The position numbers and the translations under genes are program-made. The notes beneath the pieces are model-generated. The model was not told where the DNA came from. It worked only from the letters and a program-made list of their open reading frames with translations, and did no database searches. Of a DNA stretch of 64,000 nt, positions 1-9,330 are shown piece by piece. Location: positions 1 through 64,000 of the forward strand of contig JANRLL010000010.1 in NCBI GenBank assembly GCA_033762715.1, in the 5' to 3' direction. The stretch's first letter is position 1, and each line of letters opens with the position of its first letter. This DNA is from JANRLL01 sp033762715 (lineage in GTDB: Bacteria; Pseudomonadota; Alphaproteobacteria; Rickettsiales; SXRF01).

Positions 1-1
1 T

Positions 2-1966
2 GCTCGCGAAATGGAGCACCGGATCGTTAAAATCCTGCGCGACTATAATATACCAGTTTATGAGAGACTCTGGGTAAGTACGTTTCACTCATTATGTTCG
101 CGAATTTTGCGGGAACATATCCATCTACTCGAGTACGATCGCAGTTTTGCCATTTATGATTCGGCCGACCAGCTCTCGATGGTTAAAAAGGTTTGCTTCG
201 CATTGAATCTTGACGAGAAGGCTCACCCGGCCAAGGCCTTTGCAGCTCGTATCAACTCAGCCAAAACCGAAGGTATGAGTTTCGAGGATGTACGAAAGCT
301 TCGCAACGCGCTTGACGAAAAAACTCTCCAAGTTTTTGAAAAATATGAGCTGGAAATGAAGCGCGCAAACGCCCTGGATTTTGGCGATCTGCTTTTAAAG
401 GTGGTTGAGCTCTTCCGCAACTACCCGGCCATTCTCGAAATATATCAGACCCGTTTGAAATTTTTGATGGTCGACGAGTACCAGGATACCAATCGCGTGC
501 AGTATCTATTGGTTAAGATGATGGCGGAGAAACACCGCAATCTTTGTGTGGTCGGTGACGAAGATCAGTCGATCTATAGCTGGCGCGGCGCCGAGGTCGG
601 CAATATTTTGCGCTTTGAGCGCGATTATCCCGATGCCACCGTGGTGCGCCTGGAATGTAACTACCGCTCAACACCGCATATTTTGGCAGCTGCTAGCGCC
701 TTGATTGCCAACAACCAAGGCCGTTTGGGCAAGACGCTGTGGACGCCGGTGAAAGAAGGCGACAAGCTGCGCCTGAAAGCCGTATGGGATGAGGCGGAAG
801 AGGCGCGTTTTGTGGCTGACGAGGTGGAAGCCTTGCAGCGCAAAGGCACGTCCTTGCAGGATATGGCGATTTTAGTGCGCGCGGGATTTCAAACACGCTC
901 GTTTGAGGAACGTTTCCTCACCATGGGTATCAGCTACCGCGTGGTGGGCGGCTTGCGCTTTTATGAACGCGCCGAAATTCGCGATGCCATCGCCTATCTA
1001 CGCTTACTGTTTTCACCGCAGGATGATTTGGCGTTTGAGCGCATCATCAACACGCCCAAACGCGGCATCGGCCAGGCGACACTTCAACAGCTGCATAGTG
1101 CGGCACGAAATTTAAATGGTTCGCTTTATCATGCGACCATGCATCTGCTGGCCAGCGGCGAGCTTAAAGGTAAGCTTGGTGCCACGCTTAAAACCTTCAT
1201 CGAGCAGTATGAGCGCTGGCGCGCGCAGCTGGGTCAGGTGCCGCTTGCTGATTTGGTAGAGCGTATTTTGGATGAGAGCGGCTACCGCGAGATGTGGAAA
1301 AAAGAAAAAAGCCCTGATGCAGCTGGCCGTTTAGAGAACTTAAAAGAATTGGCGCGCGCGATCGGTGAGTTTGAAACGCTGGCGGATTTTCTCGAGCATG
1401 TGAGTTTGGTCACCGAAAATACGAATAACAATAATAACACCGAAATGGTGAGCTTGATGACACTGCATGCGGCCAAAGGCTTGGAGTTTGATGCGGTGTT
1501 TTTGCCAGGCTGGGAAGAGGGCGTGTTTCCCCATCAGCGTGCGATTGATGAATCGGGGATGAAGGGGCTGGAAGAAGAGCGCAGGCTGGCTTATGTCGGC
1601 ATTACCCGTGCGCGCAAGACCTTATATATTTCGCATGCGGCGAACCGACGTATTTATAACCAATGGCAAAACAGCATCCCCTCGCGCTTTATTAGCGAAA
1701 TTCCCTTAGAACATATGGAAAAATTACCTGGGGGCATGTATGGGGCTTATAAGCCCACCGCTTCTCAGTGGGAGAATGAAGTTGCGTCTATTCTGGCTAC
1801 CAGCACGGCGGTAGAAGAGAGTGCGTTGTTTTCGGTGGGTACGCGCGTATTTCACCAAAAGTTTGGCTATGGCCGTATACGGTCGGTACAAGGAGATCAT
1901 CTGGATGTTGAGTTTGAAAAAGCTGGCTCTAAAAAAGTATTATCGGGCTATGTGGAGGCAGTATGA
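2..1966 (+). CDS. uvrD: UvrD/PcrA-type DNA helicase, 5' partial
   Basis: Superfamily 1 3'-5' DNA helicase, used in nucleotide-excision and mismatch repair and for clearing proteins from DNA. The frame is open to the window edge: the codons before the first ATG (position 11) read A-R-E, matching the 'NKAAREM' motif Ia of the family, so the Walker A region lies upstream of the window. Visible motifs include VDEYQDTN (Walker B/motif II), VGDEDQSIYSWRGA (motif III), LECNYRS (motif IV), LMTLHAAKGLEFDAVF (motif V) and EEERRLAYVGITRA (motif VI). The C-terminal stretch after 'GTRVFHQKFGYG' is the Tudor-like tail of PcrA/UvrD, which binds RNA polymerase in studied members. The stop overlaps the next start as ATGA (1963-1966), coupling it to an efflux adaptor, which is an unusual partner. 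Family is certain; the choice between the names uvrD and pcrA is conventional. Confidence 0.95.
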   Translation, partial: AREMEHRIVKILRDYNIPVYERLWVSTFHSLCSRILREHIHLLEYDRSFAIYDSADQLSMVKKVCFALNLDEKAHPAKAFAARINSAKTEGMSFEDVRKLRNALDEKTLQVFEKYELEMKRANALDFGDLLLKVVELFRNYPAILEIYQTRLKFLMVDEYQDTNRVQYLLVKMMAEKHRNLCVVGDEDQSIYSWRGAEVGNILRFERDYPDATVVRLECNYRSTPHILAAASALIANNQGRLGKTLWTPVKEGDKLRLKAVWDEAEEARFVADEVEALQRKGTSLQDMAILVRAGFQTRSFEERFLTMGISYRVVGGLRFYERAEIRDAIAYLRLLFSPQDDLAFERIINTPKRGIGQATLQQLHSAARNLNGSLYHATMHLLASGELKGKLGATLKTFIEQYERWRAQLGQVPLADLVERILDESGYREMWKKEKSPDAAGRLENLKELARAIGEFETLADFLEHVSLVTENTNNNNNTEMVSLMTLHAAKGLEFDAVFLPGWEEGVFPHQRAIDESGMKGLEEERRLAYVGITRARKTLYISHAANRRIYNQWQNSIPSRFISEIPLEHMEKLPGGMYGAYKPTASQWENEVASILATSTAVEESALFSVGTRVFHQKFGYGRIRSVQGDHLDVEFEKAGSKKVLSGYVEAV

Positions 1967-3045
1967 ATCGTAAGCTCGTCATCGGTGCTGTTATCCTTGC
2001 GGCTGCAGGGTATTGGGGCTGGCAGCATTATGTGAATAATGCGGGCAACGCCAATAAAAATGCGCAAGCGGTATTGATTAAAACCACGGTGGTAGAAAAA
2101 AGCGATGTGCCACTGGCGCTCAAACAGGTAGGCACGGTGGTGGCGAATCAGTCGGTGGCAGTGCGCTCGCGGCTGGATTCACAGCTGATGCAGGTCTTGT
2201 TTAAAGATGGCGATGAAGTCAAAGAAGGCGATGTGATGTTCCTGCTGGATGATCGTGTGGTAAAAGCCGAGCTGCAACAGGCCGAAGCAAACCTGGTCAA
2301 TTATAAAGCGCAGTTCGAGCGCTCCAAGCAATTGGCGCAGAAAAAATATATCGCCGAAGCGGACTTCGATCAATCGAGAGCCAATTACGATGCACAAAAA
2401 GCAGAGGTGGATCGCTTGAAAACCCAGATGGGTTATATGCGTATCACCGCGCCCATTAGCGGGCGCACCGGCACTATTCAAGTCACAGTGGGCAACACGG
2501 TGAAAGCCAATGACACCCAGCCGCTCGTGACCATCAACCAGATTAAACCGATTCGCGTGCAGTTCTCACTCCCACAACGTTACCTCGATAATGTACGCCA
2601 AGCTATGTCGCAAAGCGAAGTGATGGTATCGGCCAAGCATGATGGTTCGAATGATGCGGCAGAAGGCAAAATGGAATATATCGACAACTTAGTAGATACA
2701 GCGTCCGGTACCTTTGCCGCACGCGCGCTGTTTGCCAATGAGTCAGAACTGCTCTGGCCTGGCATGTTTGTGAATTTAGATATTGTATTGGGCACTGAAA
2801 AAGATGTGATCTCTATTCCGGAAGTGGCGCTTCAGCGTGGTCAAAACGGCGATTTCGCTTTTGTCATCGAAGGTGATAAAGCCATCAAGCGCAATGTTGT
2901 TTCGACCCGCGTGCATGAAGGGCTTGCCATTATTGAAAGCGGCTTGAAAGAAGGCGAGCAGGTGGCAATTGATGGCCTCATGTCGTTACGCGATGGCAGC
3001 GTCATTAAAATAGCCGAATCCAAAGCAGCGGAAACGAAAGAATGA
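1963..3045 (+). CDS. RND efflux periplasmic adaptor (membrane fusion protein)
   Basis: A 360-residue HlyD/AcrA-family adaptor that links an inner-membrane RND pump to an outer-membrane channel. The N-terminus is a single uncleaved-looking membrane segment (about residues 4-22) without a lipobox. A lipoyl half-motif (LMQVLFKDGDEVKEGDVMF) precedes an alpha-helical hairpin rich in Q, A, K and E, with 'YMRITAPISGRTG' as the second lipoyl half; beta-barrel and membrane-proximal domains follow. It begins inside the uvrD stop (ATGA) and its own stop overlaps the pump start by four bases (3042-3045), so adaptor and pump form a translational unit. No TolC-like outer-membrane gene is in the window. The substrate cannot be told from the sequence. 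Confidence 0.92.
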   Translation: MNRKLVIGAVILAAAGYWGWQHYVNNAGNANKNAQAVLIKTTVVEKSDVPLALKQVGTVVANQSVAVRSRLDSQLMQVLFKDGDEVKEGDVMFLLDDRVVKAELQQAEANLVNYKAQFERSKQLAQKKYIAEADFDQSRANYDAQKAEVDRLKTQMGYMRITAPISGRTGTIQVTVGNTVKANDTQPLVTINQIKPIRVQFSLPQRYLDNVRQAMSQSEVMVSAKHDGSNDAAEGKMEYIDNLVDTASGTFAARALFANESELLWPGMFVNLDIVLGTEKDVISIPEVALQRGQNGDFAFVIEGDKAIKRNVVSTRVHEGLAIIESGLKEGEQVAIDGLMSLRDGSVIKIAESKAAETKE

Positions 3046-6000
3046 ACCTCCCGCAATTTTGCATACGCCGTCCGGTTTTCACCATCTTGCTGATGGCGGC
3101 GTTGCTGGTGGGGGGATTGGTGGGGTATCAAACGCTATCGGTAAGCGCTTTGCCGCGGGTTGATTTTCCGACGATTTCGGTGTCGGCCGGCTTACCTGGG
3201 GCTAGCCCTGAGACCATGGCCTCGTCGGTGGCTACACCACTGGAGCGCCAATTCTCGACCATTGCCGGCATCACCGATATGACGTCGACCAGCTTCCTAG
3301 GCAATACGCAAATTACCCTGCAATTTGATTTATCGCGCGACATTGATGGTGCGGCACTGGATGTACAAACCGCGATTTCTACGGCACTGGGCAAACTGCC
3401 CGATGAAATGCCGACACCGCCGTCTTTCCGCAAAGTAAACCCAGCGGATCAGCCGGTGTTATTCATTGCTGTATCATCCGATACAATGCCGATCTCGCAG
3501 GTGAATGAATATGCCGATACGGTTATTTCCCAGCGTATCTCAGTAGTGCCAGGCGTGGCACAGGTGCAGATTTATGGCGCGCAAAAATACGCGGTGCGTA
3601 TTCAAGTAGACCCCAACAAAGTGGCGGCGCTTGGCTTTGGCTTGGATGAAATCAGCAAAGCCGTTGGCTCGGCAGCAACCAATGCGCCGGTGGGTGTCAT
3701 CAGCGGTCAAAAACAGCTTTTCAATCTTAAAGTGATGGGCCAGCCCACCGATGCGGATGGGTTTAGAGAATTGGTTGCCACCTGGAAAGATGGCGCGCCG
3801 GTTCGCTTAAAAGACATCGCAACGGTGCTCGATGATGTGGAAGATAATCGCTCCATCGGATTTCTCAATGGTAAGCAAGCCATTGTGCTGGCTATTCAAC
3901 GCCAGCCTGATGCGAATACCATTGAAGTGGTAAAGCGTGTGCGGGCCTTGCTGCCTGTGTTCCGCAGCCAAATTCCCCCGAGCATTGAACTAACCCCGCT
4001 GCTGGATCGGTCGGTGTCGGTGCATGATGCGGTGCATGATGTGCAGGTGACCTTATTCTTGACCATCGGCTTGGTGATCGCGGTTATTTTCCTATTCCTC
4101 AAAAATCTGCGGGCAACCTTAATTCCCGCAGTGGCGGTGCCGCTTTCGATTATCGCCACTTATGGGGCCATGTCGCTATTTGGCTTTTCCATCAATAATA
4201 TTTCACTCTTGGCGCTGACCTTATGCGTAGGCTTTGTGGTGGATGATGCGATTGTGATGTTGGAAAATATCGTGCGTTATATTGAAGAAGGCATGGAGCC
4301 GTTTGATGCTGCGCTCAAAGGTGCCAGTGAGATTAGCTTTACCATTATCTCCATCACCTTCTCACTGGTGGCGGTATTTATTCCGGTATTATTCATGGGC
4401 GGCATTGTCGGACGTATTTTCCACGAATTTGCTGTCACCATTAGTGTGGCGATTCTCGTATCCGGTCTTATTTCGCTTACGCTTACTCCTATGTTGTGCA
4501 GCCGCTATTTGCGCCCTACGCATCATGAGCAGGAAACCGGTCTTGCCGCGGCACTAGAGCGCGCATTTCAGCGGGTGCTGGCGCTCTATGATCGCAGCTT
4601 GCGTTGGGCATTGCATCACCGCGCGATCATGCTGGGCGTGACCTTGCTGACCTTGGTGATTAGCGTCATCTTGTTTAGCATTGCGCCCAAAGGCTTCTTC
4701 CCGCTGGAAGATACGGGCTTCGTCTTTTCGCAAACCGAGGCCAACCAAGATATTTCGTTTGAAGCGATGGTAGAAAAGCAAAAGCGCATTGCTGAGACGA
4801 TTCGTGCTGATCCGGCGGTAGAAACAGCGTTTTATGCGTTGGGCGGTTCGCGCGGGTCACTGAACTCCGGACGTATATTCTTTGGCCTGAAACCGCGCCA
4901 CCAGCGCGATTCGGTTTTTGACGTGATTACACGCCTGCGCAAAGCCGTGCAGCAGATTGAAGGTGTGAATATCTTCATGCAGCCTGTGCAAAACGTGCAA
5001 ATTGGCGGCCGCTTAACCAAGAGCTTGTATCAATACACACTGCAAAGCAGCAGCCTCGATGTACTGTATGAATCGGCCGATAAATTGGTGGATGCGCTGA
5101 CGAAAACCAAAGGGTTTTTGGATGTGACTTCGGATATGCAGCTTAAAAGCTTGCAGGCGCTGGTGAATGTCGATCAAGAGAAAGCAGCCAGCCTCGGGCT
5201 TACCTATGATGCGATTCGCCAAACCTTATATAGTTCGTTTGGTACGGCGCAGGTAGCAACACTTTACACCCAGACTAATGACTATGCGGTGATCATCGAG
5301 CTTGATCCGCGTTATCAAAAATCGCCTGAAGATATCAGCAAGCTCTATGTGAAAAGCAGTAATGGCAACCTGGTGCCGCTCGATGCGGTGGCCACTATTA
5401 CGCGTGATATTGGTCCGCTATCGGTCAATCACCAAGGGCAAATACCCTCGGTGACCATCTCCTATAACTTGACGGAGGGCACCTCATTGGGCGATGCCAT
5501 TTCCAAAATCAAAGACATCAAAGCCAGCCTTTCCATCCCAGATAGCGTGGTTGGCAGTTCACAAGGTTCAGCACAGCTATTAGAAGATTCGTCGCGTGGT
5601 CAAGGCCTGCTCATTGGGCTTTCCATTGTGGTGATCTATATCATCCTGGGTATGCTCTATGAGAGCTTTATCCATCCGATTACCATTCTCTCGGGCCTGC
5701 CGTCAGCAGGTATTGGCGCCATTGTTTGTCTGATGCTCTTTAAAATGGATTTGAGCATTATTGCCATTGTCGGTGTGGTGCTGCTGATTGGTATCGTGAA
5801 GAAAAACGCGATTATGATGGTCGATTTTGCCATTGCCGCGCGCGCCGAGGGCAAGTCGCCGGAAGATGCGATCTATCAAGCCTGCCTGCTGCGTTTCCGT
5901 CCGATTATGATGACCACCATGGCCGCTATTTTCGGCACGCTGCCGATTGCGCTGGGCTTAGGTGCAGGTTCAGAATTGCGCCAACCATTGGGTGTATCGG

Positions 6001-6116
6001 TGGTAGGCGGTCTGCTCACCTCGCAGTTGCTGACGCTCTATATTACCCCCGTGGTGTATCTGTATCTGGAAAAGCTCAATATGCGCCTGAAGGGGCGTTC
6101 AGCTACTTCTCAATAG
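3042..6116 (+). CDS. RND multidrug efflux permease, HAE1/MdtB-MdtC-like
   Basis: A 1024-residue proton-driven RND pump, full length for the family. Twelve membrane segments are expected: one near the N-terminus, a block at about residues 340-490, one near 530, and a block at 850-1010, with two large periplasmic loops. The proton-relay aspartates are present in TM4 (GFVVDDAIVMLENI) and the relay lysine in TM10 (LIGIVKKNAIMMVDFAI). The N-terminal loop, which contains VDFPTISVSAGLPGASPETM, resembles MdtB/MdtC and MexK-like pumps more than AcrB in my recollection. It is coupled to the adaptor by an ATGA overlap. Its 3' end overlaps the convergent DUF3299 gene by 14 bases. Whether it pumps drugs, bile-like compounds or metals is not evident. 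Confidence 0.93.
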   Translation: MNLPQFCIRRPVFTILLMAALLVGGLVGYQTLSVSALPRVDFPTISVSAGLPGASPETMASSVATPLERQFSTIAGITDMTSTSFLGNTQITLQFDLSRDIDGAALDVQTAISTALGKLPDEMPTPPSFRKVNPADQPVLFIAVSSDTMPISQVNEYADTVISQRISVVPGVAQVQIYGAQKYAVRIQVDPNKVAALGFGLDEISKAVGSAATNAPVGVISGQKQLFNLKVMGQPTDADGFRELVATWKDGAPVRLKDIATVLDDVEDNRSIGFLNGKQAIVLAIQRQPDANTIEVVKRVRALLPVFRSQIPPSIELTPLLDRSVSVHDAVHDVQVTLFLTIGLVIAVIFLFLKNLRATLIPAVAVPLSIIATYGAMSLFGFSINNISLLALTLCVGFVVDDAIVMLENIVRYIEEGMEPFDAALKGASEISFTIISITFSLVAVFIPVLFMGGIVGRIFHEFAVTISVAILVSGLISLTLTPMLCSRYLRPTHHEQETGLAAALERAFQRVLALYDRSLRWALHHRAIMLGVTLLTLVISVILFSIAPKGFFPLEDTGFVFSQTEANQDISFEAMVEKQKRIAETIRADPAVETAFYALGGSRGSLNSGRIFFGLKPRHQRDSVFDVITRLRKAVQQIEGVNIFMQPVQNVQIGGRLTKSLYQYTLQSSSLDVLYESADKLVDALTKTKGFLDVTSDMQLKSLQALVNVDQEKAASLGLTYDAIRQTLYSSFGTAQVATLYTQTNDYAVIIELDPRYQKSPEDISKLYVKSSNGNLVPLDAVATITRDIGPLSVNHQGQIPSVTISYNLTEGTSLGDAISKIKDIKASLSIPDSVVGSSQGSAQLLEDSSRGQGLLIGLSIVVIYIILGMLYESFIHPITILSGLPSAGIGAIVCLMLFKMDLSIIAIVGVVLLIGIVKKNAIMMVDFAIAARAEGKSPEDAIYQACLLRFRPIMMTTMAAIFGTLPIALGLGAGSELRQPLGVSVVGGLLTSQLLTLYITPVVYLYLEKLNMRLKGRSATSQ

Positions 6117-6567
6117 TCGCGTCGTTTAAGCGAAAGAAAATACCTTTATCGCCGTCATTTACCAGTGTGAGCGTTCCGCGCAACGCGATCATATCTTCGC
6201 GCCATTCCATCGGTTCTTTAGTAAATACTTCTACCACCTCGTTAGGCTCGCCTGGCGGGCAGAAAGGGCAGGTGGGAGTACGTTTGCTCAGCAGCAGATG
6301 CGAGAATTTGACCTTGGCTTCCAGCGGTAAAATAAACCCGTGCACCGTAACCTGCGTGCCATCCATTGCTTTGACCTCATCGCTATAGGCGATCTGGAAG
6401 AAGCCGCTTTTTTGATTGATGCTCACCTTACACGCGGCAAAGGACTGCCACAGCTTATGGGAGGATTGCGGCAGCGCATCTTGCGCGGTGCGCTCTTCCA
6501 ATGGTTGAGTGCTAAAGGCGCTCACGCAACACCAGGCCAGCAATAGAATGGTAATACGCAGGGTCAT
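6103..6567 (-). CDS. DUF3299-like exported protein of the zinc operon
   Basis: A 154-residue protein with an N-terminal hydrophobic signal (about residues 4-18, 'ITILLLAWCCVSAFS'), so probably periplasmic. The core reads 'VTVHGFILPLEA...FSHLLLSKRTPTCPFCPPGEPNEVVEV...LRGTLTLVN', the pattern I associate with DUF3299 (a small beta-barrel, OB-like, with a Pro/Cys-rich loop). DUF3299 genes sit beside an ABC ATPase and an FtsX-like permease in zinc-regulated clusters (recalled: Vibrio zrg genes and Pseudomonas aeruginosa PA4063-PA4066), the same arrangement as here. It starts inside the permease stop (ATGA overlap), so it is the last gene of the operon. The CPFC pair could bind a metal or form a disulphide; that is inference. 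Molecular function is unknown. Confidence 0.7.
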   Translation of the reverse strand: MTLRITILLLAWCCVSAFSTQPLEERTAQDALPQSSHKLWQSFAACKVSINQKSGFFQIAYSDEVKAMDGTQVTVHGFILPLEAKVKFSHLLLSKRTPTCPFCPPGEPNEVVEVFTKEPMEWREDMIALRGTLTLVNDGDKGIFFRLNDATIEK

Positions 6568-7781
6568 CGGCGTGCTAATAGCTGTGGCATATCCAAGCGG
6601 TAAATGCGCCAGGCCGGCAGCGCACCGGCGATGAAGCCAATGGCGATGCTGCCTAATAGGATAATGCCGTCGGTTGCGCCCAAGCCGTTATGAATAGCGC
6701 CTGCGTAGCTGCTATCGAGTGTGTGCGTTGCCAGATAGATCAGCGCGTGGCTGCACGCAATACCCAGCAAAGCGCCGATGCCCGAGAGCAATAGGCTTTC
6801 ACCCAGGATCAAGGCAAAGAGTTTGCGCGGCGTCATGCCCAGGCAGCGCATTAAGGTCAGATCATAGCGCCGTTCATCTGCCGCTTTATACAGACCGGCA
6901 AACAACGCCAATGCGGCAATAGCGACCAACACAAGGCTGATGATAGACATAAGCTTGGTACCTAATCCGGCAAATTGCATCAGCCGCGCCACTTCGAAAG
7001 CGGGGCTTGCCGCCTGCATCGAGGTGGAGCTGTTGACGAAGCGAGGCAGGCTTGCTGCGGCTAACGGTGATTTATAGCGCACCAGCAATGCCGTCACCTC
7101 CGGATCTTCATGATGCGATTCAGCGTGCGCTTGTTCGGGATGCTCCTCGGCTTCTTCCTGCTCTTCATGTGCGTGAATACGCCAGACGCTTTCCAGCGGT
7201 GTTAAAATTAGCGAATCCAAAACCGTGCCGGTCGGGGCTAGAATACCCGTGACCGTATACGGAAATTCACTATGGATATCGTCGCTTTCGGTAAGTCCGT
7301 GCGAGCCCACCAACCTATCACCAAGACCTAGATGATAGCGGCTGGCAACATCGCTGCCCAGCACCGCATCCAGCGGTTTGTCGAATAGGCGACCTTGTGC
7401 TAGTGGTGCCTTATAAAGCGTGAAGAAAGATGCTTGCGTGCCGACAATGCGGTTGCCATGAAAACTATCGCCCAGCGCGATGGGAGCGCTCAGTGCCACG
7501 AGTGGGTGATGGCTGATGGTTTGCGCATCTTTAAGCGCAATATTTCCGGTTGGAATATCGATATGCAGCAAGCTCGATAAGATCAGCTGCATCGGACTGC
7601 CTTTGGCGCCCACCACCAGATCAACGCCTTGCAGATTGCGATCAATATGCCGGTTGGCTTCCTGCTCGATATGCATCAGCGCGCTGATAATGGCAATGCC
7701 CAAAGCGAAGATAAGCACGGTAATAAAACTATGCAGTGATTTATGACGGATATAGGAGCTAATGATGTAAATACTATTCAT
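6564..7781 (-). CDS. FtsX/MacB-type ABC permease with His/Glu-rich loop
   Basis: A 405-residue permease of the LolC/MacB/FtsX architecture: one N-terminal membrane segment (about residues 16-36), a large periplasmic domain, then three segments near the C-terminus (about 275-300, 325-350 and 370-390). A frame-open extension runs upstream, but the ATG at 7781 is preferred: it begins MNSIYIISSYIRHK, has a GGGAG-type site just upstream, and overlaps the ATPase stop by four bases. The periplasmic domain contains an acidic, histidine-rich segment at about residues 203-227 (HAHEEQEEAEEHPEQ, then HAESHHED), typical of low-affinity zinc-binding loops. Such permeases do mechanotransmission or lipoprotein/protein handling rather than classic import. 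Its place in the zinc operon suggests a zinc-related envelope function. Confidence 0.85.
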   Translation of the reverse strand: MNSIYIISSYIRHKSLHSFITVLIFALGIAIISALMHIEQEANRHIDRNLQGVDLVVGAKGSPMQLILSSLLHIDIPTGNIALKDAQTISHHPLVALSAPIALGDSFHGNRIVGTQASFFTLYKAPLAQGRLFDKPLDAVLGSDVASRYHLGLGDRLVGSHGLTESDDIHSEFPYTVTGILAPTGTVLDSLILTPLESVWRIHAHEEQEEAEEHPEQAHAESHHEDPEVTALLVRYKSPLAAASLPRFVNSSTSMQAASPAFEVARLMQFAGLGTKLMSIISLVLVAIAALALFAGLYKAADERRYDLTLMRCLGMTPRKLFALILGESLLLSGIGALLGIACSHALIYLATHTLDSSYAGAIHNGLGATDGIILLGSIAIGFIAGALPAWRIYRLDMPQLLARR

Positions 7782-8416
7782 ACCGAGGCTCCCACTGTGA
7801 GCTGTTTGGGTATATGGCGTTTGATGCGCGCATCGTGCGTTGCGATAATCAGGCTGGCGCCGCTTTGCGCAGCGCTTGCCAATAGAAGCTGCATCACCTG
7901 TTCGCAATGCGCATCATCCAATGCCGAGGTCGGCTCATCACATATAATCAAAGACGGGCGATTGATGGTGGCGCGGGCGATGGCAAGTCTCTGCCGCTCG
8001 CCTTGGCTGAGCTCAGCCGGTTTGCGCTTGGCATAGCCGTTCATATTGACGGCAGTAAGTTGTGCCTTGGCATGGGCTATATCACAGGTAAAACCTGCCG
8101 CATATTGCGCTAGCAGCAAATTATCGAGCACACTAAGCGCTTCAACCAAATGCAGCGTTTGAAACACAATCCCCATCTGCGCACCACGCAAGCGGTCACG
8201 CTGAGCAGCAGTCAGCGACCATAGATCTTGGCCATTGAGTTGAATCTGCCCGTGCAGCGGTTGAATCAGTCCAGCGATGGCATAAAGCAAGGTTGTCTTG
8301 CCCGAGCCGGAAGGGCCTAGAATCAGGCAATGTTCTTTATCGGCTATAGTGATGGTCGGTGTGGCAATCACGGGCGTGCCTTGATAGCCAAGGTTGAGTG
8401 CAGAGCAAGAAAGCAT
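7778..8416 (-). CDS. ABC transporter ATPase, LolD/MacB type
   Basis: A 212-residue ATP-binding subunit. Walker A is GPSGSGKTT (about residues 33-41), the signature is LSQGERQRLAIARA, Walker B with the catalytic Glu is LIICDEPTSALD, and the switch histidine is in IIATHD. It is the expected partner of the FtsX-type permease, with which it overlaps by four bases (7778-7781). Its start lies one base after the znuA stop, with GAGGTG as ribosome-binding site. The closest characterised relatives by pattern are LolD and MacB-type ATPases, but the genomic pairing with znuCBA and DUF3299 points to the zinc-regulated ABC system. It is not the ZnuABC ATPase: that role is filled by the separate znuC. Confidence 0.9.
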   Translation of the reverse strand: MLSCSALNLGYQGTPVIATPTITIADKEHCLILGPSGSGKTTLLYAIAGLIQPLHGQIQLNGQDLWSLTAAQRDRLRGAQMGIVFQTLHLVEALSVLDNLLLAQYAAGFTCDIAHAKAQLTAVNMNGYAKRKPAELSQGERQRLAIARATINRPSLIICDEPTSALDDAHCEQVMQLLLASAAQSGASLIIATHDARIKRHIPKQLTVGASV

Positions 8417-8417
8417 A

Positions 8418-9323
8418 TTACACCTCAGGGTTGTTGCGCATGGCCTCGATCAGAAGTGCCATATTATGGCGGAACATGGTGAGATAGGTGGTGGCAGGAC
8501 CTTTGCTATCTGAGAGCGCATCGGAATAGAGCGTGCCACGGATAACAGCGCCGGTGTCGGCAGTGATCTGCTGTATCAGTCGGCTCTCGCTGAGATTTTC
8601 AATAAAGATGGCTGTGATTTTTTCGCGGCGGATTTGATCGATGAGCTGAGCCACTTGCTTGGCCGAAGGTTGGCTGTCGGTGCTGAGTCCTTGCGGGCTT
8701 GAGATGCTAATATTATAAGCATGAGCCAGATAGCCAAACGCATCATGCGAAGTGATGATTTTGCGTTTGCTGATCGGCACGCTCTGAATGCTGCGGTGAG
8801 CCCAGCTATCCAGCTCATCCAATTTGTTGAGATAAGTTTGCGCATTGGCTTGATACTGCGCGCTATGGGCCGGATCGGCTTTGATCAGCGCATCGCGAAT
8901 ATTCTTTGTATATTGTTTAGCATTAGCCACATCATGCCAAGCATGCGGATCAGCAGCTTCATGGTGATGGTCGTGATGTTCGCCTTCTTCTTCCATATGC
9001 AATGGTTTCACGCCATGCGCTGCTTCCACCAGCGCGCCTTTATAGCCGGATGCGTTAATCAGGCGTTTCAGCCAGCCTTCAAAGCCTAAGCCATTGACGA
9101 TAATCAGCTGCGCCTTTGCCACGGTTTTGACATCCGTAGGTGTGGGCTCATACATATGCGCATCGCTATTAGGCTGCACGAGGCTGGTTACGGCAATGGC
9201 ATCTCCGCCAATTTCGCGCGTGATGTCGGCGATGATGCTAAAACTTGCAACAACACGCAGCGGTTCTGCCTGTGCAGAAAAAGGGATGAGTGTCGCCAGT
9301 AGCAATAAGGTTACGCGTAACAT
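8418..9323 (-). CDS. znuA: Zinc ABC transporter substrate-binding protein ZnuA
   Basis: Periplasmic zinc-binding component (cluster A-I) of ZnuABC. The open frame runs to 9389, but the ATG at 9323 is preferred: it has AGAGGTG upstream and gives a clean signal peptide (LRVTLLLLATLIPFSAQA, cleavage before EPLRVV). The mature protein shows the expected metal ligands: His in SDAHMYEP, His in DPHAWHD, and 'ITSHDAFGYLAHAY', with the Asp of TLYSDALSD. A histidine/acidic loop (EEEGEHHDHHHEAADPHAWHD region, about residues 109-131) is characteristic of zinc rather than manganese binding proteins. The length of 301 residues is normal. It follows znuB by seven bases. Confidence 0.93.
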   Translation of the reverse strand: MLRVTLLLLATLIPFSAQAEPLRVVASFSIIADITREIGGDAIAVTSLVQPNSDAHMYEPTPTDVKTVAKAQLIIVNGLGFEGWLKRLINASGYKGALVEAAHGVKPLHMEEEGEHHDHHHEAADPHAWHDVANAKQYTKNIRDALIKADPAHSAQYQANAQTYLNKLDELDSWAHRSIQSVPISKRKIITSHDAFGYLAHAYNISISSPQGLSTDSQPSAKQVAQLIDQIRREKITAIFIENLSESRLIQQITADTGAVIRGTLYSDALSDSKGPATTYLTMFRHNMALLIEAMRNNPEV

Positions 9324-9330
9324 AGCACCT

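Noticed and set aside
6514..6567. Lipobox in the DUF3299-like protein
   Set aside because: The cysteine pair is preceded by Trp (LLAWCC), which does not fit the -1 Gly/Ala/Ser rule, so a plain signal peptide is more likely.
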